NCBI RefSeq assembly: GCF_024733565.1
Contig: NZ_JANIOC010000002.1
Location: 62,979-126,978 of the forward strand
Source: Rossellomorea sp. SC111
GTDB lineage: Bacteria; Bacillota; Bacilli; Bacillales; Bacillaceae_B
Direction: 5' to 3'
Length of the DNA stretch: 64,000 bases
In this document: positions 24,661 through 34,298 of the stretch, piece after piece
Layout of the letters: every line of letters begins with the position of its first letter
Numbering within the stretch: the stretch's first letter is position 1
Translations under genes and position numbers: made by a program
Notes under the pieces: model-generated
What the model was told of the DNA's origin: nothing
The model's input: the letters and a program-made list of their open reading frames with translations, nothing else
The model's database searches: none

Positions 24661-25770
24661 ATGTCCCAAGATAAGAAACGTATCGTGATTAAGATTGGAA
24701 GTAGTTCATTGACAAGTTTGCACGGAGAAATGAGTCGCAGGAAGCTTGAGCGCCTTGTGGATGAGGTTGTCCGCTTAAAGGATGACGGCCATGAAGTCTT
24801 GCTTGTTTCGTCAGGAGCTGTCGCTGCAGGTTATCGTAAATTGGGTTGTTTGACTCGCCCTAGTTCGTTACCGGAGAAGCAGGCCGCAGCAGCCATTGGT
24901 CAAGGGCTATTAATTGAAGCATATTCTGATCTGTTAATTTCAAATGGATATGTGGCTTCTCAAATTCTGATCACTCGTAGTGACTTTTCTGATGAAGATC
25001 GATATAACAATGCCAGAAACACAATTAATGTCCTGTTGGAGAGAGGGATTATTCCGATTGTGAATGAAAATGATACCGTTACGATAGACCGTCTGAAATT
25101 TGGAGATAATGATACACTATCCGCAAAAGTCGCAGCACTTGTGGATGCAGATCAGCTTATCATTCTATCTGATATTGATGGACTATATGACTCAGATCCT
25201 CGTAAAAATCCAGATGCGGAACTGCTTGAGAGTGTGACTGAAATCACGGAAGATATTGAAGACATGGCTGGAGAGCCGGGAAGCTCCGTCGGTACTGGCG
25301 GCATGAGATCAAAAATCGATGCATTTAAGATTACAATGGCATCAGGTATCCCTGCTTTCCTTGGTAAATCCGGACATTCTAATATCATTTATGATGCGGT
25401 TCAGCATACGGCTAAAGGAACCTATTTCGAATCGACGGAAGATTCCGTCAATCTGGATTCCAAAAAGCAATGGATTGCATTCAATTCGGGTCCTGAAGGT
25501 GAAATCACAATCGATGCAGATGCGAAAGACCGCATCTTGGAGCAGAAAGAAAGTTTGACCATCGATGATATTTATACTGTGAAAGGCCGCTTTGATAAGG
25601 GTGCAGTCGTACGCATCCTCGATAACCGCAACGAAGAAATCGGTCTTGGAATGGTTAACTATCGTTCAGGCCAATTGAAGAACCCTACAGACATAAAAGC
25701 CGATGAAATCGCGGTAGAAATTGATCAACTTGTGTGTCATGTTGAATTTCCCATTCCAGTAGGGGTGTAA
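24661..25770 (+). CDS. proB: glutamate 5-kinase ProB
   Basis: 369 residues: amino-acid kinase domain (RIVIKIGSSSLTS, VLLVSSGAVAAGY, PIVNENDTV, FGDNDTLSAKVAALVDADQLIILSDIDGLYD-like sequence, GTGGMRSKIDAF) and a C-terminal PUA domain (about 280-360). It catalyses the first committed, feedback-inhibited step of proline synthesis. ATG 24661 has AGGAGTG upstream. No T-box is seen before it. Followed by proA. Confidence 0.95.
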   Translation: MSQDKKRIVIKIGSSSLTSLHGEMSRRKLERLVDEVVRLKDDGHEVLLVSSGAVAAGYRKLGCLTRPSSLPEKQAAAAIGQGLLIEAYSDLLISNGYVASQILITRSDFSDEDRYNNARNTINVLLERGIIPIVNENDTVTIDRLKFGDNDTLSAKVAALVDADQLIILSDIDGLYDSDPRKNPDAELLESVTEITEDIEDMAGEPGSSVGTGGMRSKIDAFKITMASGIPAFLGKSGHSNIIYDAVQHTAKGTYFESTEDSVNLDSKKQWIAFNSGPEGEITIDADAKDRILEQKESLTIDDIYTVKGRFDKGAVVRILDNRNEEIGLGMVNYRSGQLKNPTDIKADEIAVEIDQLVCHVEFPIPVGV

Positions 25771-25853
25771 TTGATTCCAATATATTAATACTGTAGTTGA
25801 CTTAATTGATTTATTTAAGCATATAGCTTTTCAAAATTATCAGGAGGTATTTG

Positions 25854-27116
25854 ATGACTTTAACTGTAAAAAAAACCGATGTAAAAAAACAGGCGATTTT
25901 GGCTAAAAAAGCTTCTAAAACGCTAAGCATGCTGACAACGGAACAAAAAAATAAAGCCCTTCATACTCTTGCAGACCATTTAGAAACAAACTACGGTTCA
26001 ATTCTAAAACAGAACGAAAAAGATCTTGAAAGAGGCAGGGAAAAAGGGTTTGAAGCGGCATTTATGGATCGCTTATCTCTCTCTAAAGAACGGGTTGAAG
26101 ACTTTGCAAATGGTCTTCGCCAAGTGGCAGACCTGGAAGATCCGACTGGTAAAGTGGTTTCTGATTGGACCCTGGAAAATCAGCTGCAAGTTCAAAAAGT
26201 GACCGTTCCGCTTGGTGTCATCGGGATGATTTATGAAGCACGCCCGAATGTGACGGTGGACGCTACAGGTCTTGCATTAAAATCAGGTAATGCCATCATC
26301 CTTAAAGGTGGATCGAATGCCATAACGTCTAATAAAGCCATTGTGGACGTTATGCATGAGGCTTTGGAGCAAACAGATATTCCTAAAGATGCCGTACAAT
26401 TCATCAACACAACAGATCGTGAGGCAACAAGTGAATTATTTACAATGAAAGAATATATTGATGTGCTGATTCCCCGAGGCGGCGGAGCATTGATCAACGC
26501 CGTCGTCAATAATGCAACGGTCCCTGTCCTGGAGACAGGTGTAGGGAACTGTCATATTTATATTGATGAGGAAGCTGAACTGGAAAAAGCATTGAACATC
26601 ATCATTAATGCAAAAACGGATAGACCGGCGGTTTGTAATGCGGCTGAAACCGTCATTCTTCATGAGAAATGGTTCGATGAACATAAGGACGCCTTTGTTG
26701 AAAAACTGAAAGATCATAAGGTTGCCATTCATGGTGACGAAAAAGTGGTTGAGGTAATCAAAGATGCAAAACTTGCAGGGGAAGAAGATTGGGCAAACGA
26801 ATATTTAAGTCTTGATATTGCCGTTAAAGTGGTGTCTTCACTAGACGAAGCTGTGGATCATATCGAACAATACGGGACTAAACATTCAGAAGCGATTGTG
26901 ACTGAAAATAATGAAGCGGCGAAAAAATTCATGATGCTCGTGGATGCCGCTGCACTATATCATAATGCATCCACACGTTTCACAGATGGAGGAGCATTAG
27001 GATTCGGTGCTGAAATTGGTATTTCAACTCAGAAGCTACATGCAAGGGGCCCAATGGGTCTACCAGCATTAACAACAGTGAAGTATATGATGCATGGAAC
27101 TGGACAAATTCGATAA
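25854..27116 (+). CDS. proA: gamma-glutamyl phosphate reductase ProA
   Basis: 420 residues of the aldehyde dehydrogenase fold: PLGVIGMIYEARPNVTVDATGLALKSGNA, LIPRGGGALINAVV, the catalytic Cys in RPAVCNAAETV, and RFTDGGALGFGAEIGIST. It reduces glutamyl-5-phosphate to the semialdehyde. ATG 25854 with AGGAGG six bases upstream is chosen over TTG 25851. An 80-bp gap separates it from proB. Ends at a bidirectional terminator. Confidence 0.95.
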   Translation: MTLTVKKTDVKKQAILAKKASKTLSMLTTEQKNKALHTLADHLETNYGSILKQNEKDLERGREKGFEAAFMDRLSLSKERVEDFANGLRQVADLEDPTGKVVSDWTLENQLQVQKVTVPLGVIGMIYEARPNVTVDATGLALKSGNAIILKGGSNAITSNKAIVDVMHEALEQTDIPKDAVQFINTTDREATSELFTMKEYIDVLIPRGGGALINAVVNNATVPVLETGVGNCHIYIDEEAELEKALNIIINAKTDRPAVCNAAETVILHEKWFDEHKDAFVEKLKDHKVAIHGDEKVVEVIKDAKLAGEEDWANEYLSLDIAVKVVSSLDEAVDHIEQYGTKHSEAIVTENNEAAKKFMMLVDAAALYHNASTRFTDGGALGFGAEIGISTQKLHARGPMGLPALTTVKYMMHGTGQIR

Positions 27117-27121
27117 TATCC

Positions 27122-27158
27122 AAAAAAACGCATGAGGTATTTTCCTCATGCGTTTTTT
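27122..27158. terminator. bidirectional terminator between proA and exonuclease gene
   Basis: AAAAAACGCATGAGG/CCTCATGCGTTTTTT palindrome with TATTTT loop. Confidence 0.9.
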
Positions 27159-27174
27159 CATGTTTCATCGAATG

Positions 27175-27921
27175 TCAGCCCGACTCCTGAAGCAGGAATT
27201 CATGTAATCCACGGATCGTATGAACTTCTTGTTGATAACAGAGTTTCAAAAGTTGTTCAAAAATCTCGGCCGTCATGATCGCATCATTTAAAGCATGATG
27301 GCGAGCACGATCTTGAATATCGAATTTCTTTATGAGAACATCCAAATAGCAGTCATCCCTGCCAAGTAAGCTATTGGCAAGTGAAAAGGAATCGACAAAT
27401 TCAGGATCGAAAGAGGGAAGCTCCCATTTATTGATCCTTTTTTGAAGAAAATTAATGTCGAAACTCGCGGGATGGGCCACCAGGATGGTCCCTTTGCTGT
27501 ACTCTAAAAATCTTTCCAGACCAATGGGGAGCGTCACACCATTTAGAAAATCTTTACGCCTCAGGCCAGTGAACCGCTTCGTTTCCCTGGACACCGTTTG
27601 AAGGGGGTCGATCACCTGATAGAACGAATCGTCCTTTTGAACTTTTCCTTCTTTTACCTTTACAGCACCTATCGATATGATTTCATCTCCAACTTCAGGG
27701 AAAAATCCAGTGGTCTCAAGGTCAAAGATCGTAAAGGTGCAATGGAAGAGATGTTTTTTTTGAAGAGTCGGTTTTTCTTCTTCAAATTGTTTAAGGCCAC
27801 GGGACAGTTTATGGTAGGAAAGCTTTTCTTTTTCCCGCTTGACTTGATGGCGGAAGATGAATTGCTGCCATGTATAGTACTTTAATATCCTATAGCCTAC
27901 GTTAATTCCTATATTATTCAT
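27175..27921 (-). CDS. DEDDh 3'-5' exonuclease, DnaQ-like
   Basis: 248 residues. Exonuclease domain from about residue 65: Exo I FDLETTGFFPEVGDEIISIGA, Exo II in LVAHPASFDINFL, Exo III HHALNDAIMTAEIF, giving the complete D-E-D-D-H set. The basic N-terminal 60 residues are an extra. It starts immediately at the stop codon of the cNMP-CBS-DUF294 gene (TAATG overlap), so the two are translationally coupled. Substrate and role are unknown; this pair is a recurrent arrangement in bacteria. Confidence 0.82.
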   Translation of the reverse strand: MNNIGINVGYRILKYYTWQQFIFRHQVKREKEKLSYHKLSRGLKQFEEEKPTLQKKHLFHCTFTIFDLETTGFFPEVGDEIISIGAVKVKEGKVQKDDSFYQVIDPLQTVSRETKRFTGLRRKDFLNGVTLPIGLERFLEYSKGTILVAHPASFDINFLQKRINKWELPSFDPEFVDSFSLANSLLGRDDCYLDVLIKKFDIQDRARHHALNDAIMTAEIFEQLLKLCYQQEVHTIRGLHEFLLQESG

Positions 27922-29837
27922 TAAACCACCCGGTTCCTATTGAAACTGATTTCCATCACCTGCTGCAGTCGATTGGCAATCTGGATGGATTCTTTTAATT
28001 TTTGGCGATCCTCTTTCGAAAGGGTGCGGACATCGATGTCATTGCTTAAAGGTTTTCCCTCACTAAGTTCACGCAGGTTCTGTTTCGTTCTCAAGGAAAG
28101 GAGGATATGCATGGCCGTTTTTACGTTTTCTGCATCCCTGGGGTGAAAGGCTTGTAACTTTTTCAGTGCCTGTACCCTTTTGATTGTGTTCACTTCTTTT
28201 ATCCCATACTTTACCGAATGGATCCTGATCATATTGACGATTTGTAAGAGCCCTGACTTTTTGATATTGAATAGATGATTTTTCGGCTTCAAGTTCACCC
28301 GGCCCAATGGACCAACGGGGAGTTTGAAACGAAGGGCATCTTTTCGTAAGAGTTGCTGCATATTCAGGGATCGTTTCGATTTGTCAGTCAAGTAATTCCG
28401 AATTTCTTCAGCGATGGAATAATCTCCGTAAATTGGACGGAAGTCATAAAACATCGTGATGTTCTGGATTTCCTGTGCATCCATTTCGTGGAGCCACTCA
28501 TCAATCGCTTTTTTCCAGTCCGTATAAGACCTCTTCCATTTTTGTTCCTTCGCCATGATTCCGCCTGTACATTCAGGAAAACCACATGCAGCAAGCTTTA
28601 AATTCAGCTTTTCGGTGAAGGCCTGAAAATAGAGATCAACTTTTTTAAGATCTGATAAGTGATTATAATCATCAAGGATGATCCCATTATCCTGATCTGT
28701 ATGGAATCCCTGCTCACTGCGTCCCTGGCTGCCCATGACAATGAAACAATAATTGATCGGAGCGGAACCGAACCCTTCCTGCCTCATTTCTTTCTCGCTC
28801 AATTGAATGATTTTCCGGTGAAGGCGATCATTGTAGTTTGATATCACTTCACAAATATCGAATCCAAAGCTGTCTTGTGCTAGAAGGTCTTGAATGAATT
28901 GTTGGAACGTCTCGCTCTTAACAGTAGCCAGTTCGACCAGTTCTTCATTCGTCAATGCCTTTTGGATTTTATAAGAAAGGTCCAGGTAATTCGAATCCTG
29001 TATATTGAGAAATGATGTACTGGTTAGAATCCCAACCACTACATCATTGCGAATGATGGGGACGAAATCCACTTCTTCATGTTTAAAGTAGGATAGGGCC
29101 TCATAAGCGAAGGACTCATCCCTGATCCAGAAAGGCTTTTCCTTCATCCAGTCTTTCACCTTATCAGAGGTGCTTGGATTGGTAATATAAGACAGGATTT
29201 CCCGTTGCGTAAGGATACCAAGCATTTTTTTGTCCTGATCCACTACGACTAACCCATATGTGTCCTGTTCTTTCATCTTTGTGGCTGCATCAATGATTGT
29301 AGCATTTCCATCAATGAAAATAGGGGTATCCATGAGAGTATGGACTTTTGTCCGAAATAGATTGATGTTTTCATCATCGTTTTCAGTGGCTGACTTTACT
29401 TTAATCTCATCGTATAGGGTTTTCATCCGATTGCCGATGCTTTCAAATATGATTTTTGAAAAATCATTGTTTTTCGTCATGATTTCCAAAATCCGGTCTT
29501 TTTGAATCCGGAAAACCGTACAATCTTCTATTGCCTGGACTGAAAACGTCATTTGTCCGCTCGTAAGCATGATCATGATCCCAATCAAGTCACCCGGGTA
29601 ATAGAAGCGGAGGGAATATTGCTTTCCACTGGACCGATGGAGGACATTCTTGGCAAGCCCGGAGACAAGGAAATAAATATCCAGTTCTTCCACCGTTTCA
29701 TCTTCATGAAAGAGAAATTCCCCTTTCTTGAAAGTTGTGTATGTAGAACCGGAAATAATATAATCCAGCTGTTCAGCTGTTAGGACATCAAATGGATAGT
29801 GATCCTGAATAATTTGTAGTAATTCCTGCTGGTTCAT
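27921..29837 (-). CDS. cNMP-binding / CBS pair / DUF294 nucleotidyltransferase-like protein
   Basis: 638 residues in four parts: a cyclic-nucleotide-binding-like domain (about 10-135), two CBS domains (about 165-285), a GlnD-like DUF294 nucleotidyltransferase domain with GSQGRSEQGFHTDQDNGI (about 370-390), and a helical DUF294_C domain (about 480-630). No membrane segment. The layout suggests a cytoplasmic sensor of nucleotides that may modify a partner, by analogy with GlnD. Upstream gene of the exonuclease in the same transcript. Confidence 0.82.
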   Translation of the reverse strand: MNQQELLQIIQDHYPFDVLTAEQLDYIISGSTYTTFKKGEFLFHEDETVEELDIYFLVSGLAKNVLHRSSGKQYSLRFYYPGDLIGIMIMLTSGQMTFSVQAIEDCTVFRIQKDRILEIMTKNNDFSKIIFESIGNRMKTLYDEIKVKSATENDDENINLFRTKVHTLMDTPIFIDGNATIIDAATKMKEQDTYGLVVVDQDKKMLGILTQREILSYITNPSTSDKVKDWMKEKPFWIRDESFAYEALSYFKHEEVDFVPIIRNDVVVGILTSTSFLNIQDSNYLDLSYKIQKALTNEELVELATVKSETFQQFIQDLLAQDSFGFDICEVISNYNDRLHRKIIQLSEKEMRQEGFGSAPINYCFIVMGSQGRSEQGFHTDQDNGIILDDYNHLSDLKKVDLYFQAFTEKLNLKLAACGFPECTGGIMAKEQKWKRSYTDWKKAIDEWLHEMDAQEIQNITMFYDFRPIYGDYSIAEEIRNYLTDKSKRSLNMQQLLRKDALRFKLPVGPLGRVNLKPKNHLFNIKKSGLLQIVNMIRIHSVKYGIKEVNTIKRVQALKKLQAFHPRDAENVKTAMHILLSLRTKQNLRELSEGKPLSNDIDVRTLSKEDRQKLKESIQIANRLQQVMEISFNRNRVV

Positions 29838-29921
29838 CTAATACCTCCCGTTCATGCTGGCTCCATAGTACTTTATCATAGAATTCCCTAATTTAAAACG
29901 ATAAAACAGGCCTGCATTCAT

Positions 29922-29950
29922 AAAAAGACACCCTGATGTCAGGGTGTCTT
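29922..29950 (-). terminator. terminator of the MMPL gene
   Basis: AAGACACCCTGA/TCAGGGTGTCTT stem with T-run on the minus strand. Confidence 0.85.
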
Positions 29951-30003
29951 GTTTAACATTCAGTTTGGTCTCAATCAGGAGGGGAAATTTCATAAGTCAC
30001 AGG

Positions 30004-32160
30004 TCAAGAGGCTTTATCTGCGTTTACCATTTGTTTTTCCTTCCTCCTGAAAGGCATCCACCAGTTCCAGTCACCAAGGAGCTTCATTAACGAAGGGACC
30101 AAAATCATTCTGACGATGGTTGCGTCAATAAAAATGGCGATGGCAATCCCAACTCCGATCTGTTTGACGGGCATCACACCCGTGAAGGCGAAAGCCCCCG
30201 TTATGACAATCATGATAAGAGCTGCCGAGGTGATGATTTTACTCGTTGAAGTAAGTCCTTCAATGGTAGACAGTGTGTTGTCACCGGTTTCTTGATAAAT
30301 TTCATGAATCCTGGAAATGAGGAATACCTCATAATCCATGCTAAGGCCGAAAACAAGGCTGAATACAAGCACCGGAAGCACTAGGGCAATATCCGATTCA
30401 GGGATTCCGAAGTGTCCTCCCTGGAAAATCCATACTAAGATTCCGAATGTCGATGTAAGACTGATGATATTCATCAATATGGCCTTCAATGGAATGATGA
30501 TGGAGCGGAATGCGATCATCAGGATCAGGTAAGTGGAACCTAAAATGATGAACAGGCATAATCCTACTTTTTGATAGATTTCATCAAATATTTCCTGATT
30601 GAATTTCACCTGTCCTCCAAACTGGAGCGGGTGTGACCACTCTTTATGACTCCATTCATTTACTAGTTCCTGAGCAGCGGATGATGATGAATCCAATGAC
30701 AAGTGAACTGGAATCAGTGCTTTGTCTCCATGGATGAATCGATTCAGTGCAGGATCAATCTTCTCCTTGGTTTCCGGCTGCTGAATGGCCCCGAATAAAT
30801 TCTCCGGAGAGTCGATATCTGTTGCTTCGAAGAGAGAGTCCACTGAAGTCACAGCTGATTCCTGATTGAATTCTGAAAGGAGTTCATTCAAATCTTCCAA
30901 TCCGTCTTTGGTGGTCCAGCCATTCTCACGTTTGGCAATCACATAAACCGTACTGCCTTCATCTGTCTTAAACTCCTCCTGAATGGTATCCATCGCCTGA
31001 CGGGATTCAAATGTAGCAGGTAATGCCTCTGTATCAGGAATGGCAAGTTTCATAGACCGAACAGGCAAAATGCCGATCACTAAGACAAACAGAGCGAAGA
31101 AGGCAAGAAACACAGGTCTTTTCATGACAAACCCGGCAAACACCCTCCATTTTCCGTGGGCATTTTTCTTCTGTTTGATCAGCATCCATTTATTTATGGA
31201 CTTTCCGAGGAGCAGAAGAACGGAAGGGAGGAGTGATAATGCAGAAACCACTGCTAGCATGACGACTACCATGCCCCCGATGGCAATAGTCTGAAATATA
31301 TCGATTTCAATGAGCAACATCGCTCCCAAACCGATGAATACACATAATGCAGAGAAAATGATAGATTTTCCAGCAGTTTGAATAGTGGTATGGATCGCTT
31401 CCGGTATTGACCTCGTGGCCAGTTCTTCACGATAACGGTTAATAAATAGTAGAGAGAAGTCAATGCTTAGGGCAAGCCCGATCATTGGGACTACATTCAG
31501 CAGGAAAACGGATAATTCCATGCTGCCGCCAATCAGAGCGAGAATCCCGAATGCCGTTACAACCGTTACCACTCCAATGATTATGGGAACAATGGAAGCA
31601 ACAACCGAGCCGAATGCAAATAACAGGACAAGCAGAGCGAAAGGTAATCCTATCAATTCGGCCCGTTTTAAATCATCCTGACTGGCCTTATTAATATCTG
31701 AACTAATAATGGATGCCCCGGTCAATGATTGGCCAGGATTTTCTTTCACTAGTGCTTTGATTTTATTTGTTTCGTCGGTGATATCAGACTCATCGAAGGA
31801 TAAAACAGCGTAAGCCACGTCATCCTTCACTAATTTTTCATCTTGTAATGGTGACTGTATAGAAGAGGTGACACCCAAGTTTTCTATGCTCTCAATCGTT
31901 TTCTTAATGGATGCCTGGAACCCTTCTGCAGATTGGGAATCCTGCTTTTCCATAAGCAGCAAAATGGATGATTTGGGAAAATCAAACGAATCGGTCAATT
32001 CGTCGTTCACTTTTTCAAACTGTCCGTCAGTTCTAAAACCATCCCCGCCTAATATGGTGGGTAAGTCTGTTGCAAAATAAGAGAATATCCCCGCGATCAT
32101 CACCCAAAGTACAATGATCAATTTATACCAACGGATAATCCCTTTACCGAGCAGGTCCAT
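30004..32160 (-). CDS. MMPL/RND family membrane transporter
   Basis: 718 residues. Two repeated halves, each with one membrane helix, a large extracellular loop and five to six further helices. Motifs: GLALSIDFSLLFINRYREEL in the first half and FGLSMDYEVFLISRIHEIY in the second, the proton-relay segments of MMPL proteins (YdfJ/ActII-3 type). These export lipids or hydrophobic drugs. RBS AAGGAG on the minus strand nine bases before ATG. No TetR-type regulator is adjacent. Confidence 0.85.
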   Translation of the reverse strand: MDLLGKGIIRWYKLIIVLWVMIAGIFSYFATDLPTILGGDGFRTDGQFEKVNDELTDSFDFPKSSILLLMEKQDSQSAEGFQASIKKTIESIENLGVTSSIQSPLQDEKLVKDDVAYAVLSFDESDITDETNKIKALVKENPGQSLTGASIISSDINKASQDDLKRAELIGLPFALLVLLFAFGSVVASIVPIIIGVVTVVTAFGILALIGGSMELSVFLLNVVPMIGLALSIDFSLLFINRYREELATRSIPEAIHTTIQTAGKSIIFSALCVFIGLGAMLLIEIDIFQTIAIGGMVVVMLAVVSALSLLPSVLLLLGKSINKWMLIKQKKNAHGKWRVFAGFVMKRPVFLAFFALFVLVIGILPVRSMKLAIPDTEALPATFESRQAMDTIQEEFKTDEGSTVYVIAKRENGWTTKDGLEDLNELLSEFNQESAVTSVDSLFEATDIDSPENLFGAIQQPETKEKIDPALNRFIHGDKALIPVHLSLDSSSSAAQELVNEWSHKEWSHPLQFGGQVKFNQEIFDEIYQKVGLCLFIILGSTYLILMIAFRSIIIPLKAILMNIISLTSTFGILVWIFQGGHFGIPESDIALVLPVLVFSLVFGLSMDYEVFLISRIHEIYQETGDNTLSTIEGLTSTSKIITSAALIMIVITGAFAFTGVMPVKQIGVGIAIAIFIDATIVRMILVPSLMKLLGDWNWWMPFRRKEKQMVNADKAS

Positions 32161-32312
32161 CTCATCACACTCCTTAATTGAAACTCTTAAACCCTAATTT
32201 AATTATATTTACATGACTTCTTACAATAAAAAAGAATCACTCATTCAGTTTAATAGCTGGAGTCAGGAGGTGCAATCACTAAATGTTCGAATAGATGATA
32301 ATTGAACGATCA

Positions 32313-32852
32313 TTAAGATTCCTTCATGGTGAGGATGAATGTAGAAGCGCTCAATAAATCAGAAAATATGTAGTCAGCGTTATACGTTGGAGAGGAGCTG
32401 CCATTTAGTAAGATGGTGGTGCATCCAGCTTTGCTGCCTGCTTCTATGTCTACCGCACGATCCCCAATCATGAAGGATCCAGCAAGATCAATGCTGTATT
32501 TTTCCGCCAGTTCAAGAAGCATCCCGGGTTCCGGCTTTCTGCATGAACAACCCGCATGGGGTTTGTGAGTGCAACAGGAAACTTCCTGAATGAAACCGCC
32601 TGCTTGTTCAATTTCATTTACCATATAATCATGGATGGAGTCCAGCTCATCATGGGAAAGATAGCCTAACCCAACACCACCTTGATTTGTAACGACAAAA
32701 AGAAGGAACCCCGATTGGGACAAGGCCTTTATAGCTTCAGGTACTCCTTCCAGGAAATAAAATTGCTCTGGTGTGTTCACGAAGCCGACTCTTTTGGTTT
32801 TCACCTCGTTGATTACCCCATCACGGTCAAGAAAAACAGCTTTATTCATCAT
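32313..32852 (-). CDS. HAD-IIIA phosphatase, GmhB-like
   Basis: 179 residues. HAD motifs VFLDRDGVINE, FVVTNQGGVGLG and MIGDRAVDIEAG are present, with a zinc-binding loop CTHKPHAGCSCRKP typical of D,D-heptose-1,7-bisphosphate phosphatase GmhB. No heptose-LPS genes are near, so the substrate may be another sugar or a histidinol-type phosphate. AAGGAGG precedes two adjacent ATG codons (32852 and 32849); the second has the better spacing. Confidence 0.82.
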   Translation of the reverse strand: MMNKAVFLDRDGVINEVKTKRVGFVNTPEQFYFLEGVPEAIKALSQSGFLLFVVTNQGGVGLGYLSHDELDSIHDYMVNEIEQAGGFIQEVSCCTHKPHAGCSCRKPEPGMLLELAEKYSIDLAGSFMIGDRAVDIEAGSKAGCTTILLNGSSSPTYNADYIFSDLLSASTFILTMKES

Positions 32853-32960
32853 AAATCCTCCTTATTCGATAACTTTCATCAGGAAATACCGTGTATATGT
32901 CGCTTCTTGCGGTTTCCGAGGAAATAATGACAGAGTATTCTGTCATTTATTCTTATCGAG

Positions 32961-32990
32961 AGGGACGGACCTTTAGATGGTCCGTCCCTT
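32961..32990. terminator. GGGACGGACC palindrome
   Basis: AGGGACGGACC (32961-32971) pairs perfectly with GGTCCGTCCCT (32979-32989). It follows the methyltransferase gene on the minus strand and may terminate it. Same motif as at 24600-24640. Confidence 0.6.
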
Positions 32991-32994
32991 TCCT

Positions 32995-34197
32995 TTATAG
33001 TTTGCGGATAAAAGCGACTTTTAAGTAGTCGCTCTGCTTGTATTGACTGAGGGTTTTAAAATCTTCAGGAAGAGAGTATTCTTCGAGTATTTTATATTTC
33101 CCATTGGTTTCCTTGAATGCCGTATCTATAAAACCTTTGAATTTTTTCATATTGAAGGTGCTGCAATTTGTGGAAGCCACGATGGTCCCGTTCTTTTCAG
33201 TGATGGCAATCGCTTCTTTCAACAAATCCTTATAATCCTTCGCAGCACTGAATGTGTGTTTTTTTGAACGGGCAAAGCTTGGTGGGTCTAATATCACCAC
33301 ATCGAATGAAAGCTGTTTTTTAACAGCATATTTGAAATACTTGAAGACGTCTTCCACAATGATGTCTTGAGCCTCATAATCGATTCCGTTTATGCTGAAT
33401 TGTTCAATCGTTTTGCTTAGACTGCGATTTGCAAGGTCTACACTCGTGGTGAGGGAGGCACCGCCAAGAGCAGCACATACAGAGAATGCACCGGTATAAG
33501 AGAAGGTATTCAATACCCTCTTGCCTTCTGAGTATGAGTCACGAATCCTTTTCCTCACTTCGCGTTGATCGAGAAATACCCCCACCATCGCTCCATCATT
33601 TAAATAGATGGCAAATTGTACGCCGTTTTCTTTCACGAGGAGAGGGAAGGAAGGACGTGTACCCTCGACAAAATCATCTTCGTCAACGTATTTCCCTTCC
33701 TGTGCGAACCTTTTCTTCTGGTAAATCCCTTTATATTCTGTTAATTCCCGTAACGATTCCATCACTTCTTCATGAAAAGAATAGGCACCCTTTGAATACC
33801 ACTGAATGAGATAATATCCATCAAAGTAATCAATGGTTACACCCCCGAAACCGTCACCTTCTCCATTAAACACTCTGAAAGCCGTCGTATCTTCATTATA
33901 GTAGAAGTGAAGACGTTGATTAATGGCGGCTTGAATCTTTTTATAAATGAACTCCTTATCTATCTCTTCATGTTCTTTCCAGCTTAGAAGCCAGCCGATT
34001 CCTTTATTCTGAAGTCCAAAGTATCCTTTTGCAATAAAGCGATCATGGGTATCTACCAGTTTGAGGATGCCACCGTCTTGTACATTTTCAATCGATGTAG
34101 TGACATTTTCTTTATTTAAAAGAGGAAACCCTTTTAGGAAATGTTGTATGTATTTGGGGCTTGCTTTTACAATTTTTTCTTTTGTCATTCCACTCAT
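32995..34197 (-). CDS. class I rRNA methyltransferase, RlmI/YwbD-like
   Basis: 400 residues. A PUA-like N-terminal domain (about 10-85) and an EEHEE-like linker precede a Rossmann methyltransferase: VFLDQREVRKRI, RVLNTFSYTGAFSVCAA (SAM loop) and VVILDPPSFARSKK (catalytic DPPSF). RlmI methylates a cytosine C5 of 23S rRNA; Gram-positive relatives are assigned by homology only. Monocistronic. Confidence 0.82.
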   Translation of the reverse strand: MSGMTKEKIVKASPKYIQHFLKGFPLLNKENVTTSIENVQDGGILKLVDTHDRFIAKGYFGLQNKGIGWLLSWKEHEEIDKEFIYKKIQAAINQRLHFYYNEDTTAFRVFNGEGDGFGGVTIDYFDGYYLIQWYSKGAYSFHEEVMESLRELTEYKGIYQKKRFAQEGKYVDEDDFVEGTRPSFPLLVKENGVQFAIYLNDGAMVGVFLDQREVRKRIRDSYSEGKRVLNTFSYTGAFSVCAALGGASLTTSVDLANRSLSKTIEQFSINGIDYEAQDIIVEDVFKYFKYAVKKQLSFDVVILDPPSFARSKKHTFSAAKDYKDLLKEAIAITEKNGTIVASTNCSTFNMKKFKGFIDTAFKETNGKYKILEEYSLPEDFKTLSQYKQSDYLKVAFIRKL

Positions 34198-34263
34198 CCT
34201 AACCTATTGGTTTAGTCTTGTGTAGTATAGAACGTTACGGACGTTTACGCAACTGCATGAAAA

Positions 34264-34290
34264 ATCCCCTCAATCCGAAGAGGGGATAGG
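34264..34290 (-). terminator. terminator of the DUF915 gene
   Basis: ATCCCCTC/GAGGGGAT stem with a TTTTT tail on the minus strand. Confidence 0.8.
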
Positions 34291-34298
34291 CTTTTGAA

